A stretch of 64,000 nucleotides of DNA from CAWHPS01 sp963831235 (GCA_963831235.1 CAWHPS010000033.1:248001-312000); one strand, 5' to 3'; shown: positions 41,719 through 50,640, numbered from the stretch's first letter. Notes: generated by a model from the letters alone, not told the origin. Translations and numbers: made by a program.

Positions 41719-44631
41719 ATGAGCATAATCAGATTTATCCTTGAAAAACTTTTCGGCGTACGACGGGATCACATAGTTGAGTGCCCGACCTCAAAAGGCA
41801 AACCCGCCTATAAGCATGTCTTGGAGCCGGTCACGGAAACAGAAATCCAAAAACATCTTGACGGCAACATCACCTTGATGTCGTATGCAATCGATAATCC
41901 CAAGGATAGCCTTCTTACTTACGGCTTCTTGGATGTTGATAACGGAACGTTCCTGAACCCAATCCTTGACGTTCTAAAGAAGCGCTTCCAAGAAAACAAG
42001 TTCCTCATTGAAGCGAGCAATGATGCACGGTACCATATTTGGTTCTTTTTTGACCAACCCATACACATAAGCGCTTTTGTGGGTCTGCTCCGGGACATTG
42101 TGACAGAGGCGGGCTTGCAGGGTATGTTAAAGCCTGACAGCCTTGAAATAATCCCGGAAAAACCGCCGGTCGAGGAACTGGGAGGGAAACCATGCCGGGT
42201 GTTCCTCGGGACTAACCTGAAAACGGGCTACCGGAAGCATTTTATCGATTTTCAAGGTCAAGAAGTCGATCCGGCGACCGTGTTGGGCGCATTGGTTCCG
42301 ATCCCCTCGGCAACCATATCCCTTCAACCGACGGTAAGTGTACCAGTACCTGTTACTACGAGCGCAATGATTACTCCCCCCGCTGCCGGCATGGCCGGGC
42401 TGCATCAAGGGATGCTTCCACTCCCTTGTATTCAAAAAATCCTCACCACCGCCATTCCCAAGGGAGGCCGGAACAAGACAGTCCTGGCCGTGACTGCATT
42501 CCTTAAAAAGCTCAAACACGCGCCCGATGTAATAAAATCCATCCTTACAACAATCAACGCCTCCTTCAACCCACCGCTTTCGGCGGCGGAACTGGATCGG
42601 ACAGCCATGTACGTGTTGAAAAAGAATTACAACATAACCTGCACCAGCAAATACATCAAAGGCTATTGCACCATCGGGACAAATCAAACCTGTCCGGCTT
42701 TGAAAAGTGTGGTTCAGGTGCAGGTCGGAACTGAGCCTGCGCGGGAACAGATCGCGGCTATACTTACGCTCCCAAGGAAGGTGATGTCCGACTATGATCG
42801 GTATGAAGCTGTTGCCGACATCATTATTAAAGACCTTGAACGCCGGAACGTAATCTTCTTCATCAATGACGAACGCGATCCAGCCTTAAAGATAGGAGCG
42901 AAAGAGCTACGGATTGACGCCGAGAGACCGGGTCATGAACTTGGTGCTTTCTTCGCCGGTGAGTATCGAGCCATACCGAAAACAAAAGAATGGCCGTACA
43001 TCATCTATAGAATTCTCGGCTACAGCCGTGACCATTACATACCGCTTACGTCAAACAGCGTTATCGGCGGAAGCATCACTACTCCCAATATCTATCTGGC
43101 GCTCTGCGACGTCGATGATACGATATTGGAGATTGTACCTGGCAAAATCACCCCGATGCTTAACGGTGCCAACCCTGATAAGATTCTTCTTTCAACCTCA
43201 ACCTGGTCGCTTCCACTCAAATATCTACCGGACGTAGTTGTCGCGGATGGGTTAAAAATTCTGTACGACGAAATCCTCTCATATATACCCTGCGATTCAT
43301 TGGATATGTATTTGATGGCGGCTTGGACGATTGCCATCTTTGTGGCGCGCAAACCCATTACCTCGCGCCCAGCAATATTTTTCGAAGGAGGTTCCGGTAC
43401 GGGCAAAACGAGTTCCTTACGGCTTATCGGGTACCTCCTGTCCGGTCGAGATCCAATAACGAACTCCACCTTGAGCGCGGAGAAAATAATTGCGGCTCGA
43501 TCGCTAATAACCATAATTGACAACATGGAGGCGCAGGATTGGGGCAACCGGGAACTTCTGCGGTTCGCCCTGCAGGCTGTTACAACGGCGCGATTCATCA
43601 AACGAAAGCTATACTCTGACAACAAGACCGTGGAAATCGAGATCAACACCTTCTTACTTCTTGGAGGGATCGAAGGTCCATTATCCAAAGAGGAGTTTTT
43701 ACAACGGACGCTACACGTCCAAATAAAAGACGCATATAAATCAAAAACGGTCTCGCCGGATATTTTTGATACTGTCCTTAAAAAACGAGACTTGGTTCTA
43801 AACGCGGTCTTCAAATTCATTGCCGAAACCATTCTACCCAAGCTCCAGGGTGACGGATACAATCAGATTGTCAACAAATTTACTGCCAGATATCGAAATC
43901 ACCCAAAAATCAGGAGTGCGGAATTCCTATCGCTGATGGAACTGACCCTTGACGAGCTGTCCAAGATACTACCCATCCCGCAAGGTGTGTTCTCTAGCGT
44001 GATGCGCAAGCAGGCCGCTGTCGCCCGTGATACATCTGAAAGCAACAACCCGATAATCGACTTGCTAAATAGATACATCTACTTGCTCCGACATGGAACA
44101 GGCCGAGAGGTTGCCACCCATAGCAATGTTTTCTTGGAGAGGAAGACATTCCGTGATGGCGATAATATATTTGAATTTGACAAAGAGGATAAACGCTGGA
44201 AAATAACCTTTACGACTATTGGTCTAAAAACCGCATTCGATACGGTGGTGAAAGAGTACAATCTTACAAAGTATGATTATCCGCTCCGCTCCTCCGGTGT
44301 GCTAATTAAGCGGATGCTGAGCCTCCAAAACAGCTTAAAGGATCTGGGTTATGAGTTGGAAACTGGTGCAGGTGGGAAGATTAACGGAACCCTTCATCAT
44401 ATAATCCGGCTGCCCATTGATGTACCCGATGATGAACTCGAGGCAATGGCCACTGACCAGGCCTTTGCTCAATATGAAAAGATCATCGCGGGCCTGAACA
44501 CGTGCTGCTACATGAAATATGCGGAATACCACTATATCCGGTGGCAGGATGAGTCCGTGCTCGATGACCCGCGTATTGACGCGGATGATGCTGAAAGGAT
44601 AATGGCTGCAAAAACAACAAAGGTACCCTAA
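41719..44631 (+). CDS. Archaeo-eukaryotic-type primase fused to a DUF927-like helicase
   Basis: 970 residues from ATG 41719 (GGAGG upstream). The N-terminal primase fold shows GFLDVDN (D72/D74) and ARYHIWFFF (H106), the DxD and His motifs of TOTE-type AEP primases. CTSKYIKGYC...C near residue 310 may bind zinc. The C-terminal half is a P-loop ATPase with FFEGGSGTGKTSSLRLIGYL (Walker A near 556) and LITIIDNMEAQ (Walker B). Phage satellites and integrative plasmids often carry such a protein as their only replication enzyme. Upstream in-frame ATG at 41680 is less likely because it sits over the terminator. Confidence 0.85.
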   Translation: MSIIRFILEKLFGVRRDHIVECPTSKGKPAYKHVLEPVTETEIQKHLDGNITLMSYAIDNPKDSLLTYGFLDVDNGTFLNPILDVLKKRFQENKFLIEASNDARYHIWFFFDQPIHISAFVGLLRDIVTEAGLQGMLKPDSLEIIPEKPPVEELGGKPCRVFLGTNLKTGYRKHFIDFQGQEVDPATVLGALVPIPSATISLQPTVSVPVPVTTSAMITPPAAGMAGLHQGMLPLPCIQKILTTAIPKGGRNKTVLAVTAFLKKLKHAPDVIKSILTTINASFNPPLSAAELDRTAMYVLKKNYNITCTSKYIKGYCTIGTNQTCPALKSVVQVQVGTEPAREQIAAILTLPRKVMSDYDRYEAVADIIIKDLERRNVIFFINDERDPALKIGAKELRIDAERPGHELGAFFAGEYRAIPKTKEWPYIIYRILGYSRDHYIPLTSNSVIGGSITTPNIYLALCDVDDTILEIVPGKITPMLNGANPDKILLSTSTWSLPLKYLPDVVVADGLKILYDEILSYIPCDSLDMYLMAAWTIAIFVARKPITSRPAIFFEGGSGTGKTSSLRLIGYLLSGRDPITNSTLSAEKIIAARSLITIIDNMEAQDWGNRELLRFALQAVTTARFIKRKLYSDNKTVEIEINTFLLLGGIEGPLSKEEFLQRTLHVQIKDAYKSKTVSPDIFDTVLKKRDLVLNAVFKFIAETILPKLQGDGYNQIVNKFTARYRNHPKIRSAEFLSLMELTLDELSKILPIPQGVFSSVMRKQAAVARDTSESNNPIIDLLNRYIYLLRHGTGREVATHSNVFLERKTFRDGDNIFEFDKEDKRWKITFTTIGLKTAFDTVVKEYNLTKYDYPLRSSGVLIKRMLSLQNSLKDLGYELETGAGGKINGTLHHIIRLPIDVPDDELEAMATDQAFAQYEKIIAGLNTCCYMKYAEYHYIRWQDESVLDDPRIDADDAERIMAAKTTKVP

Positions 44632-44669
44632 TAAAAGGTGGGGGTTCAACTCCCCTTCTCCCCTTAAAA

Positions 44670-44746
44670 CCCCAATAACCCTATTCTACAACGTAAAGAT
44701 TATTGGGGGGAGTTAGTGGGGGAGTTCAAGGGGAGTTCGGGGGAGA
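44670..44746 (+). promoter_or_regulatory. G-quadruplex motif over the excisionase ribosome-binding site, with an inverted repeat
   Basis: CCCCAATAA (44670-44678) and TTATTGGGG (44700-44708) can pair. The plus strand then has four G runs (6, 5, 4, 5) with loops of 7, 7 and 5 nt; the last run is the Shine-Dalgarno of the next gene. Hairpin and quadruplex are mutually exclusive structures. Confidence 0.65.
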
Positions 44747-44748
44747 TC

Positions 44749-45027
44749 ATGTATTGGAATGATAACCTAACGGGTTTTAACCAAATCAATCCCATGGAAT
44801 GGGGTTTTTCTGTTTACCATACCGGAAAAAGAAATGATTTTTCCCTTGATGATGAAGAAGAATACCTATCGCCACAGCAACTCGCGCAACGGCTCAATAT
44901 CTCGCTCCGGGCCGTCCGGGACGACTTGTACTCCTCTAATCCGAGGATTCCGGCGATCAAGGTTCTCGGGCGCTGGCGGATCCCGTGGTCGGCGGTCAGG
45001 AGGAAACTGAACAGAGGTGAGCTATGA
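44749..45027 (+). CDS. Excisionase-type helix-turn-helix protein
   Basis: 92 residues. YLSPQQLAQRLNISLRAVRDDLYSSNPRIPAIKVLGRWRIPWSAVRRKLNRGEL is the helix-turn-helix of the HTH_17/excisionase family. ATG 44749 is preceded by GGGGGAG. Its last 4 nt (ATGA) overlap the integrase start, so excision and integration genes are translationally coupled. Confidence 0.85.
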   Translation: MYWNDNLTGFNQINPMEWGFSVYHTGKRNDFSLDDEEEYLSPQQLAQRLNISLRAVRDDLYSSNPRIPAIKVLGRWRIPWSAVRRKLNRGEL

Positions 45028-46172
45028 TTACAACGATTCACGCGCTAAAGCATATTGTTGAAGCCTTCAAATATTACAAGCGGAAACGTTTCCGGCGACA
45101 AAGAACGGTTCATGACAATATCAAAGTCGCAAGGGAAGTTGAAGACAAACTCACAGTAGAACTAACGGAGGAACTGAAGAAGAAAGAAAATGTTCGTTTC
45201 GAACGTGCAAAGGTGTTCCAGGGGCTTATTGACTTCTATAAAGAGGCTGGTGAACTTAAACCCAGCATGCAATACGTTTATGACCGCATTGAAAAAGATT
45301 GTGGCCATTTCCCAATGGATTCCCTGCAGGAAAAAGTTACGGCATACCTCCGTAAACTTGACAAGGAAATAACCTACAAAGGAACCACTCTCGCTAACGC
45401 CTCCAAAAATATATTCGTCAGACTTCTGAGGCGCATTTGCAGCTACTGCTACATCCACGGCCGCATTGACACGCACTCATTACGGATGATTAAAACTTAC
45501 AAGACCACTCCCCGCCTGGTGGACTTAAGCTCAGAGCTTCAAGAACGTCTGCTTAAGGCATGTAAGAAATCTAAATCCACGCGAACCCTATATGAATTAT
45601 TATGGTTCTGCCTACGTAATCCGATTAGAAAATCTGATGTTTTAAATCTCACCACTGATAATCTGGACATTGAGCACCATCAAATCAAGTACTGCTCCCA
45701 TAAGAGTGACACAATTTCATGTACTGTAATTTACCCTGAGCAGGAGAAATATTTCCGCAGCAGGTTAAAGGATAAGGATTGCCCCTACCTTTTTTATAGG
45801 GAAGGGCGCTTTGGTCAACGTCAGAAAATCATAAGTATCAAAAAGGCTTGGATGAAAATTAAAACCATCGCTGCCAAAGGATTGGATCCGGTTTCCAAGG
45901 AAAAGATACTCAATTATCGTTTTCACGACACCCGCCATACAAGTTGTATGTATCTTGTCAATAAGCAAATACCCACCAACGACATTCAATCTATAGGAAA
46001 TTGGCGACAGAGGTCGATGATCGAACTGTACAGCAAATCAGACGCGGTCAGGGCTGCTACCACGACCAGAGAACACATTCTGCGGCTGGAACAAGCTGCC
46101 AAAAAGAGCAAGGCTACCCGTTCCAATGCTTCCCGGCGTAGGAAGGGGAGACGTGATGGGGAGACGAACTGA
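45024..46172 (+). CDS. int: Site-specific tyrosine recombinase (integrase)
   Basis: 382 residues with an N-terminal arm-binding/core-binding part and a C-terminal catalytic domain: R202 (NPIRKSD), K227, H301-x2-R304 (FHDTRHTS), W327 and Y336 (IELYSK). It lies immediately before the tRNA-Lys gene with its stop 96 nt from the repeat, the usual geometry for an integrase that uses the tRNA 3' end. Coupled to the excisionase gene by a 4-nt overlap. Confidence 0.95.
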   Translation: MITTIHALKHIVEAFKYYKRKRFRRQRTVHDNIKVAREVEDKLTVELTEELKKKENVRFERAKVFQGLIDFYKEAGELKPSMQYVYDRIEKDCGHFPMDSLQEKVTAYLRKLDKEITYKGTTLANASKNIFVRLLRRICSYCYIHGRIDTHSLRMIKTYKTTPRLVDLSSELQERLLKACKKSKSTRTLYELLWFCLRNPIRKSDVLNLTTDNLDIEHHQIKYCSHKSDTISCTVIYPEQEKYFRSRLKDKDCPYLFYREGRFGQRQKIISIKKAWMKIKTIAAKGLDPVSKEKILNYRFHDTRHTSCMYLVNKQIPTNDIQSIGNWRQRSMIELYSKSDAVRAATTTREHILRLEQAAKKSKATRSNASRRRKGRRDGETN

Positions 46173-46224
46173 CGTCTACTCCCCGTGACTTCCGTATATT
46201 TCCGTATACCCCATTTTCAAAAAA

Positions 46225-46265
46225 ATAAAGCCCCATTTCACTCGTAAAGTGTTGCGGGGCTTTAT
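46225..46265 (-). terminator. tRNA-Lys terminator
   Basis: ATAAAGCCCC and GGGGCTTTAT form a 10-bp exact stem with a 21-nt loop. On the minus strand it is followed by a run of seven T, so it ends the tRNA-Lys transcript. Confidence 0.85.
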
Positions 46266-46267
46266 AG

Positions 46268-46308
46268 TGCGCCTGCTAGGATTTGAACCTAGGGCCCGCT
46301 GATTAAGA
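46268..46308. repeat. attR: 41-bp direct repeat in tRNA-Lys
   Basis: Identical to 23831-23871 for 41 nt; the two sequences diverge at base 42 (A versus G). Right border of the integrated island. Confidence 0.9.
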
Positions 46309-46340
46309 GTCAACTGCTCTACCAACTGAGCTACAGGCGC
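46268..46340 (-). tRNA. tRNA-Lys (anticodon CTT)
   Basis: The minus strand folds into an acceptor stem GCGCCTG/CAGGCGC, D arm GCTC...GAGC, anticodon arm GTTGA-CTCTTAA-TCAGC (anticodon CTT) and T arm CTAGG TTCAAAT CCTAG. The last 40 nt before the discriminator are duplicated at 23831-23871. Serves as attachment site of the island. Confidence 0.95.
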
Positions 46341-46611
46341 TTGAAAAAGAAATTTAAATATACCTTTTTGCGGACTGTTATGTAAAGCCAGTCTCATGAT
46401 ATTCTCAATCGGGCAAAACCACTTATTAGGAAATACTAATTTCATTACATTAAATAATTTTGAATACCTACAGCCGGACTGATATTCAACCCTTCTGCAA
46501 ATTTATCCTCGACTACGAAGACGACAAAAACAAAGCGGATACTGGTGCCAGACGCAAACACAAAAAGTCGATCCGAATCAATTAAAATTATTATAATTTA
46601 CCCTTGAGGTA
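46341..46611. other. Intergenic, upstream of tRNA-Lys
   Basis: No gene seen. Contains the tRNA-Lys promoter region and the left arm (46588-46611) of the inverted repeat that was split by the IS. The last eight bases (TTGAGGTA) are the left target duplication. Confidence 0.5.
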
Positions 46612-46775
46612 CTGCGATTCAGACAGTAAAAAACGCCATACCGGGGTAACAATACTCCCAAACACCCGTTTATCTCTGTAATCAGTCCCTGTCCAACGTA
46701 GTTTTCCATCTGACCATTAATCAAAAAGCGGATTATTTTTAAGGGATGTCATTTTATGCGATATTTTCTTGCTTG

Positions 46776-46809
46776 TCTGGTATGTATAATAGTATATTAG
46801 CATACCAGA
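46776..46809 (+). promoter_or_regulatory. Palindrome-flanked -10 box of the IS promoter
   Basis: TCTGGTATG (46776-46784) and its exact complement CATACCAGA (46801-46809) flank TATAAT at 46785-46790. The right arm ends on the first base of the ATG at 46809. An autoregulator could bind here. Confidence 0.6.
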
Positions 46810-47243
46810 TGAAACCAGATGCAAGCCGCCTCAAGCAATTAATTCGAGAATTCGAGGAATCCCGTTTGGCTTATGTGCAAGACATTTTGCAAGAGCAAGG
46901 ACCTCTGCGCAGCGGCTCCTTGGTTACCATCCGGCGCAAGTGTGGCAAACCTAACTGCCGGTGCGCCACCGGTGAAGGACATTCCGCTACCTACTTGTCC
47001 ACAAAGCAAAGCGGCAAAACCAGGATGGTTTATCTCTCCGCCATTTGTTTAAAGACAGTAGCCCAGCAAGCCCGCAGCTACCGCCGTTTTAGTAAAAACC
47101 GGGCTACTTTGGTTAAACTAGCCCGGCAATCGTTGCAACACATTGATCGCTTACAGGAAATGCTTCAAACCACGACATCCATTGTTAATAAGAAGAAAAG
47201 AACCGCTGGTACAAACCGCAAAAAGCGGAAAGGAAGGGGCTGA
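46809..47243 (+). CDS. IS accessory protein, DUF6788-like
   Basis: 144 residues from ATG 46809. The motifs LVTIRRKCGKPNCRCATGEGHSATYLSTKQSGKTRMVYL (C-G-K-P-N-C-x-C) are typical of DUF6788, a zinc-binding protein found before transposases of this kind. The C-terminus is basic (KKKRTAGTNRKKRKGRG). It ends one base before the transposase gene. Confidence 0.75.
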   Translation: MKPDASRLKQLIREFEESRLAYVQDILQEQGPLRSGSLVTIRRKCGKPNCRCATGEGHSATYLSTKQSGKTRMVYLSAICLKTVAQQARSYRRFSKNRATLVKLARQSLQHIDRLQEMLQTTTSIVNKKKRTAGTNRKKRKGRG

Positions 47244-47244
47244 T

Positions 47245-48927
47245 ATGGATTTGGTTGTATTCGAAGAAAACAAAACCATGGTCTTGCAAGCATTGAAAGA
47301 GGGAGAGTTTGATTATATTGAGGCGGCCAACGAGGCTTTCGAGACCGATTTTTTCAAGCACATTGGAGCCAAAAAGATTCTTGAGCAGGCCGCGCAGACT
47401 TATCCAACGCCCCGAAAGAAGGAAGAGGTTCCCCTGTGGCTCTATATTGCCAGCGAGTTGACGATGCGGTTACATGGCGTACACAGTTTTCATGGCTACC
47501 CCATGGTGGTGCGGACAGGGGGCATGCTCAATGCCTTTTTTCCAAAGAATGCCCAGCCTGTAGTCCATCCGGACACCAAAGATATCACACTGGCCTGCGA
47601 GGGGTTCAATAATAAGAATGAATATGATCGCGAGACACCCTGTGATCAGGATTTTCTTCGCAAGCTTGCCAAAGGTACCAGTGCGGAAGCATTGACACAG
47701 TGGTTTAACAACGATATTGCTCGTATTTTACGCTCACAGCGTGCCTTTGACAAGGAAGGTATTTTCATCGGAGACGCCTCCTACCTGTTTGTCCCGGACA
47801 ATCCCAATTATGAAGGTTCCAAACTTTTGCTTTTTGATGAAAACAACCACCCTGTCAAACAGGAAGACTTCCATAAAATGTCTGACGAGCGCAAGGCGCG
47901 TTGTCAGTGGAAACGGTGCTATAAAATGGTCACACTGATGCATACTAATGCAAAGATGGAATATTTTCTTCTCGTGGGCGTCAGGGTGGTCTCTGGTGAA
48001 GAGCATGAATGCCCATTATTCTACGAACTTTTAAGGGAATTTATCAAAGCCGTAGGAAAAGGCGTTGTGAAAGAATTGATTCTTGATCGTGGCTTCCTTG
48101 ATGGGGAGGAAATCTCACGAAACAAGAAGGAGTATGCTATCGACACACTCATTCCGGTACGCAAAAATATGGACGTATATACCGACGCAATGCCGTTATT
48201 CGAACGACCCGATGTCAAGTGGGTTGTTTGCGAGGAACCAAAGGAAGAAAAAGAGACGCCACGTCCGATACGGTTGAAGCCCATGGTTATAAGAAAGAGG
48301 GAACAAAAAAGACAGGAAACCTTGGAAAAGAATAAAGCAGAACAACCGGCTCCACCGCCCGATACCGTCATTGTAAAGAAAGAGGCTGCGGCTATCGGCA
48401 ACTTTACCAGTTGGTCCACCTGCACCGTGCCATTGACTGTCATCGCCAATAAGGAGCATTATGCTGATGGACACGAAAATACATGGTTACTGATCAGTAC
48501 AAAGCAGATAAACGATCCTCCCGTGGCTGGGCGAAGATATCATTTGCGTACATCAATTGAAGAAAGATACCGGCAGCTAAAGTGCTTCAGCGATTTGGCA
48601 AGTTTTACTTCCCGCAATCTGTCACTTGTTGTCAATCAAATCGTCTTTACATTCCTGGCCTACAACCTGCTTCAACTGTATCTTTTCCGTATAGGACGGG
48701 AGGAGTTCAACGCAAAAACACCTTTAAGCATAAGACGGGAACTGTTGCCAGCGGCTAATCACTTCATTATCTTCAAAGAAAATTATTTTGGACTGTTTGC
48801 TCCTCTGGAGTTGATGCAACTGCTGACCATCGGGATAAAGGAAGAAGCGCGAAAGAAAATCGGCGAAAAGTGTCGTCGTCTGCGCCGTGAACTACCTGAA
48901 CTGATGGGTAGTCCACGCCCGACATGA
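47245..48927 (+). CDS. DDE transposase of the 2.6-kb IS
   Basis: 560 residues from ATG 47245 (GGAAGGGG upstream). The likely triad is GIFIGDASYLFV (first Asp), LILDRGFLDG (second Asp) and HLRTSIEERYRQLKCF (Glu), with a long Lys/Pro-rich insert (about 345-400) between the second Asp and Glu. IS4-like/ISNCY. The remaining 250 nt to the right end hold the right terminal repeat. Confidence 0.85.
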   Translation: MDLVVFEENKTMVLQALKEGEFDYIEAANEAFETDFFKHIGAKKILEQAAQTYPTPRKKEEVPLWLYIASELTMRLHGVHSFHGYPMVVRTGGMLNAFFPKNAQPVVHPDTKDITLACEGFNNKNEYDRETPCDQDFLRKLAKGTSAEALTQWFNNDIARILRSQRAFDKEGIFIGDASYLFVPDNPNYEGSKLLLFDENNHPVKQEDFHKMSDERKARCQWKRCYKMVTLMHTNAKMEYFLLVGVRVVSGEEHECPLFYELLREFIKAVGKGVVKELILDRGFLDGEEISRNKKEYAIDTLIPVRKNMDVYTDAMPLFERPDVKWVVCEEPKEEKETPRPIRLKPMVIRKREQKRQETLEKNKAEQPAPPPDTVIVKKEAAAIGNFTSWSTCTVPLTVIANKEHYADGHENTWLLISTKQINDPPVAGRRYHLRTSIEERYRQLKCFSDLASFTSRNLSLVVNQIVFTFLAYNLLQLYLFRIGREEFNAKTPLSIRRELLPAANHFIIFKENYFGLFAPLELMQLLTIGIKEEARKKIGEKCRRLRRELPELMGSPRPT

Positions 48928-49187
48928 TTCAGCGGCAAATGAGAAACACCGCACGTCTATTCAATAATTCGTTCCAGAGAATCCGCACTTTGTTGCAGTG
49001 GGATTTTATTCCTGGCTGGTAAGATCGTTTGTAGCTTCAGATGTATTGACATATCCTGACTGGCCAATTTGTTCATGACTCGCTTATTGTGGAACCTCAG
49101 CTAACCAATTTTTTGCCAGTTAATGCAACCTATATTATCCGCACAAGGCAAAAACCTCTCCCCACTGTCTGAATCGCAATTGAGGTA

Positions 49188-49259
49188 AAATAATGTTGCA
49201 TTGTTAATGTCATTAATATATTTTACCTTAAGGGTAAATTATAATAAAGGCATACTGGC
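49188..49259 (+). promoter_or_regulatory. Operator-like inverted repeat upstream of higBA
   Basis: Right arm TATTTTACCTTAAGGGTAAA (49219-49238) continues to 49247. Its partner arm begins at 46588 and, after deletion of the IS and one target copy, ends at 49192. The two arms match at 28 of 29 bases. Each contains a TTTACC...GGTAAA palindrome, the type of site bound by HigA. Confidence 0.7.
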
Positions 49260-49562
49260 GTGCAAGTCGAATACCGGACAAATAAACTGCAAGAGCAATA
49301 CGAAAACCATAAAGAAGCTGAAAAGGATTTTGGTGTTGAAGTTGCCAGGAAATACATCCAGCGAATAAACATTATCAAGCAAACTATAGATATCAATGAG
49401 TTAAAGAAAATGCCGGGATTGCGATGTCATCCACTGAAGGGTGCCCGCAAAGGTGAATGGGCAATCAATCTGACTGGTTTTTGTCGGCTCATCTTCACAT
49501 TGCAGGGCACACAATTGAAAATTGTTTTAATTGAGGAGGTAAGCAAACATTATGATGACTGA
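49260..49562 (+). CDS. higB: HigB/RelE-type toxin
   Basis: 100 residues from GTG 49260. NELKKMPGLRCHPLKGARKGEWAINLTGFCRLIFTLQ is the core of the HigB/RelE mRNA-interferase fold, and the C-terminal VLIEEVSKHYD is typical. It should cleave mRNA on the ribosome. The gene order toxin then antitoxin, with an 11-nt overlap, is that of higBA. The operator-like palindrome is just upstream. Confidence 0.85.
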   Translation: MQVEYRTNKLQEQYENHKEAEKDFGVEVARKYIQRINIIKQTIDINELKKMPGLRCHPLKGARKGEWAINLTGFCRLIFTLQGTQLKIVLIEEVSKHYDD

Positions 49563-50640
49563 AAAAGCTATTGTTTCCGATCTCCCTGTGCCTCCTGGCG
49601 AATACCTCGAGGAGGTACTGCTTGAATTGGGAATGAGCAAAGAAGAGTTGGCCCGCCGTATGGACAGACCATCGGCCAAACTAAGCGCTATTTTCAAAGG
49701 TGAAAAAGCGATTACTCCCGAGACTGCACTCCAGCTCGAGAAAGTTGTTGGTGTCCCCGCCCACATTTGGACCGGACTTGAGAGTGAATATCGACTTACA
49801 TTAGCGCGGACAGATGAAAAAGCTCAGGTAGAAAAACAACTGCCGCTTATTTCCAAATTTTGTTATAAACAACTGGTTAAATTGAAGGTCTTTGAAGGCA
49901 GGAAGGAAAAGAAAACGCAACTTGAAGAATTGCACCGCTTCTTTGGTGTTACATCATTGTTTAATGTGAAAAACATAAGCCGGTATCAGCCTGCATTCAG
50001 GTGTGCAAAGACCAAAACCAGTCAATCACCGGAAGCAACTGCAGCCTGGCTGCGTATGGGCGAAATCAGGGCACGGGCTGTTGATTGTGGACCGTTCGAC
50101 AAAATTAAATTAAAAGCAATGTTGCCAACTCTCCGTAATTTGACCCTTAAAGGAAGCAGCGCTTTGAATGAAGATATGCCTAAAACACTTGCCGAAGCCG
50201 GGGTAGCATTTGTTCTTCTTCCCCATCTGAATGGAACTTATGCACACGGTGCTGCTTTTTCTGTCGGGAAAGAAAGAGCCGTACTGATGACAACCATCCG
50301 TTACAAATGGGCGGATATTGTCTGGTTCTCAATCTTCCATGAAATAGCACATCTGCTGTTGCACACCCGAGACGAAGTTATTCTTGAATGCAAAAACGAT
50401 GTCTCAAGAGATATTGATAAAGAAAAAGAATCTGATGCGTTCGCCGCAGAAACATTGATTCCGGAAAAACACTATCAGGAATTTCTGAGCAAAACAAGCT
50501 TCACGGAAACGTCCATCAGGCAATTTGCTGCGGATGAAAACATCGACCCTGGAATTGTCGTCGGACGCCTCCAGCACAATAAAAAGATAATTCCCCCATA
50601 TATGAATAATTTGCGTACCCGTTTTGAGTGGGAAAATTAG
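49552..50640 (+). CDS. higA: HigA antitoxin fused to an ImmA/IrrE metallopeptidase domain
   Basis: 362 residues. The N-terminal helix-turn-helix (PPGEYLEEVLLELGMSKEELARRMDRPSAKLSAIFKGEKAITPETALQLEKVVGVP) is HigA-type; the C-terminal part has WFSIFHEIAHLLLH (HExxH at about 263-267) and ESDAFAAETLIP, the motifs of ImmA/IrrE zinc peptidases. Regulated repression coupled to proteolysis is likely. Overlaps the toxin gene. This is longer than a typical 100-residue HigA. Confidence 0.9.
   Translation: MMTEKAIVSDLPVPPGEYLEEVLLELGMSKEELARRMDRPSAKLSAIFKGEKAITPETALQLEKVVGVPAHIWTGLESEYRLTLARTDEKAQVEKQLPLISKFCYKQLVKLKVFEGRKEKKTQLEELHRFFGVTSLFNVKNISRYQPAFRCAKTKTSQSPEATAAWLRMGEIRARAVDCGPFDKIKLKAMLPTLRNLTLKGSSALNEDMPKTLAEAGVAFVLLPHLNGTYAHGAAFSVGKERAVLMTTIRYKWADIVWFSIFHEIAHLLLHTRDEVILECKNDVSRDIDKEKESDAFAAETLIPEKHYQEFLSKTSFTETSIRQFAADENIDPGIVVGRLQHNKKIIPPYMNNLRTRFEWEN

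Larger units (their letters stand above)
23831..46308. mobile_element. 22.5-kb integrative island in tRNA-Lys
   Basis: Bounded by 41-bp direct repeats (23831-23871, 46268-46308) of which the right one lies in an intact tRNA-Lys gene. The right end carries the excisionase-integrase pair reading toward the tRNA. Contents include lipoprotein cargo, small unknown genes, a second recombinase with Rep-like genes, an IS and a primase-helicase. The mosaic composition suggests two elements joined together. No conjugation or capsid genes were recognised, so it is most like a phage satellite or integrative plasmid-like element. Confidence 0.8.
46612..49179. mobile_element. Insertion sequence with DUF6788-like and DDE transposase genes
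   Basis: 2568 bp between the 8-bp direct repeats TTGAGGTA (46604-46611 and 49180-49187). Terminal inverted repeats are CTGCGATTCAGACAGT and its complement with 15 of 16 bases. It contains two plus-strand genes. Family not fixed by eye; IS4-like or ISNCY type. Confidence 0.85.
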
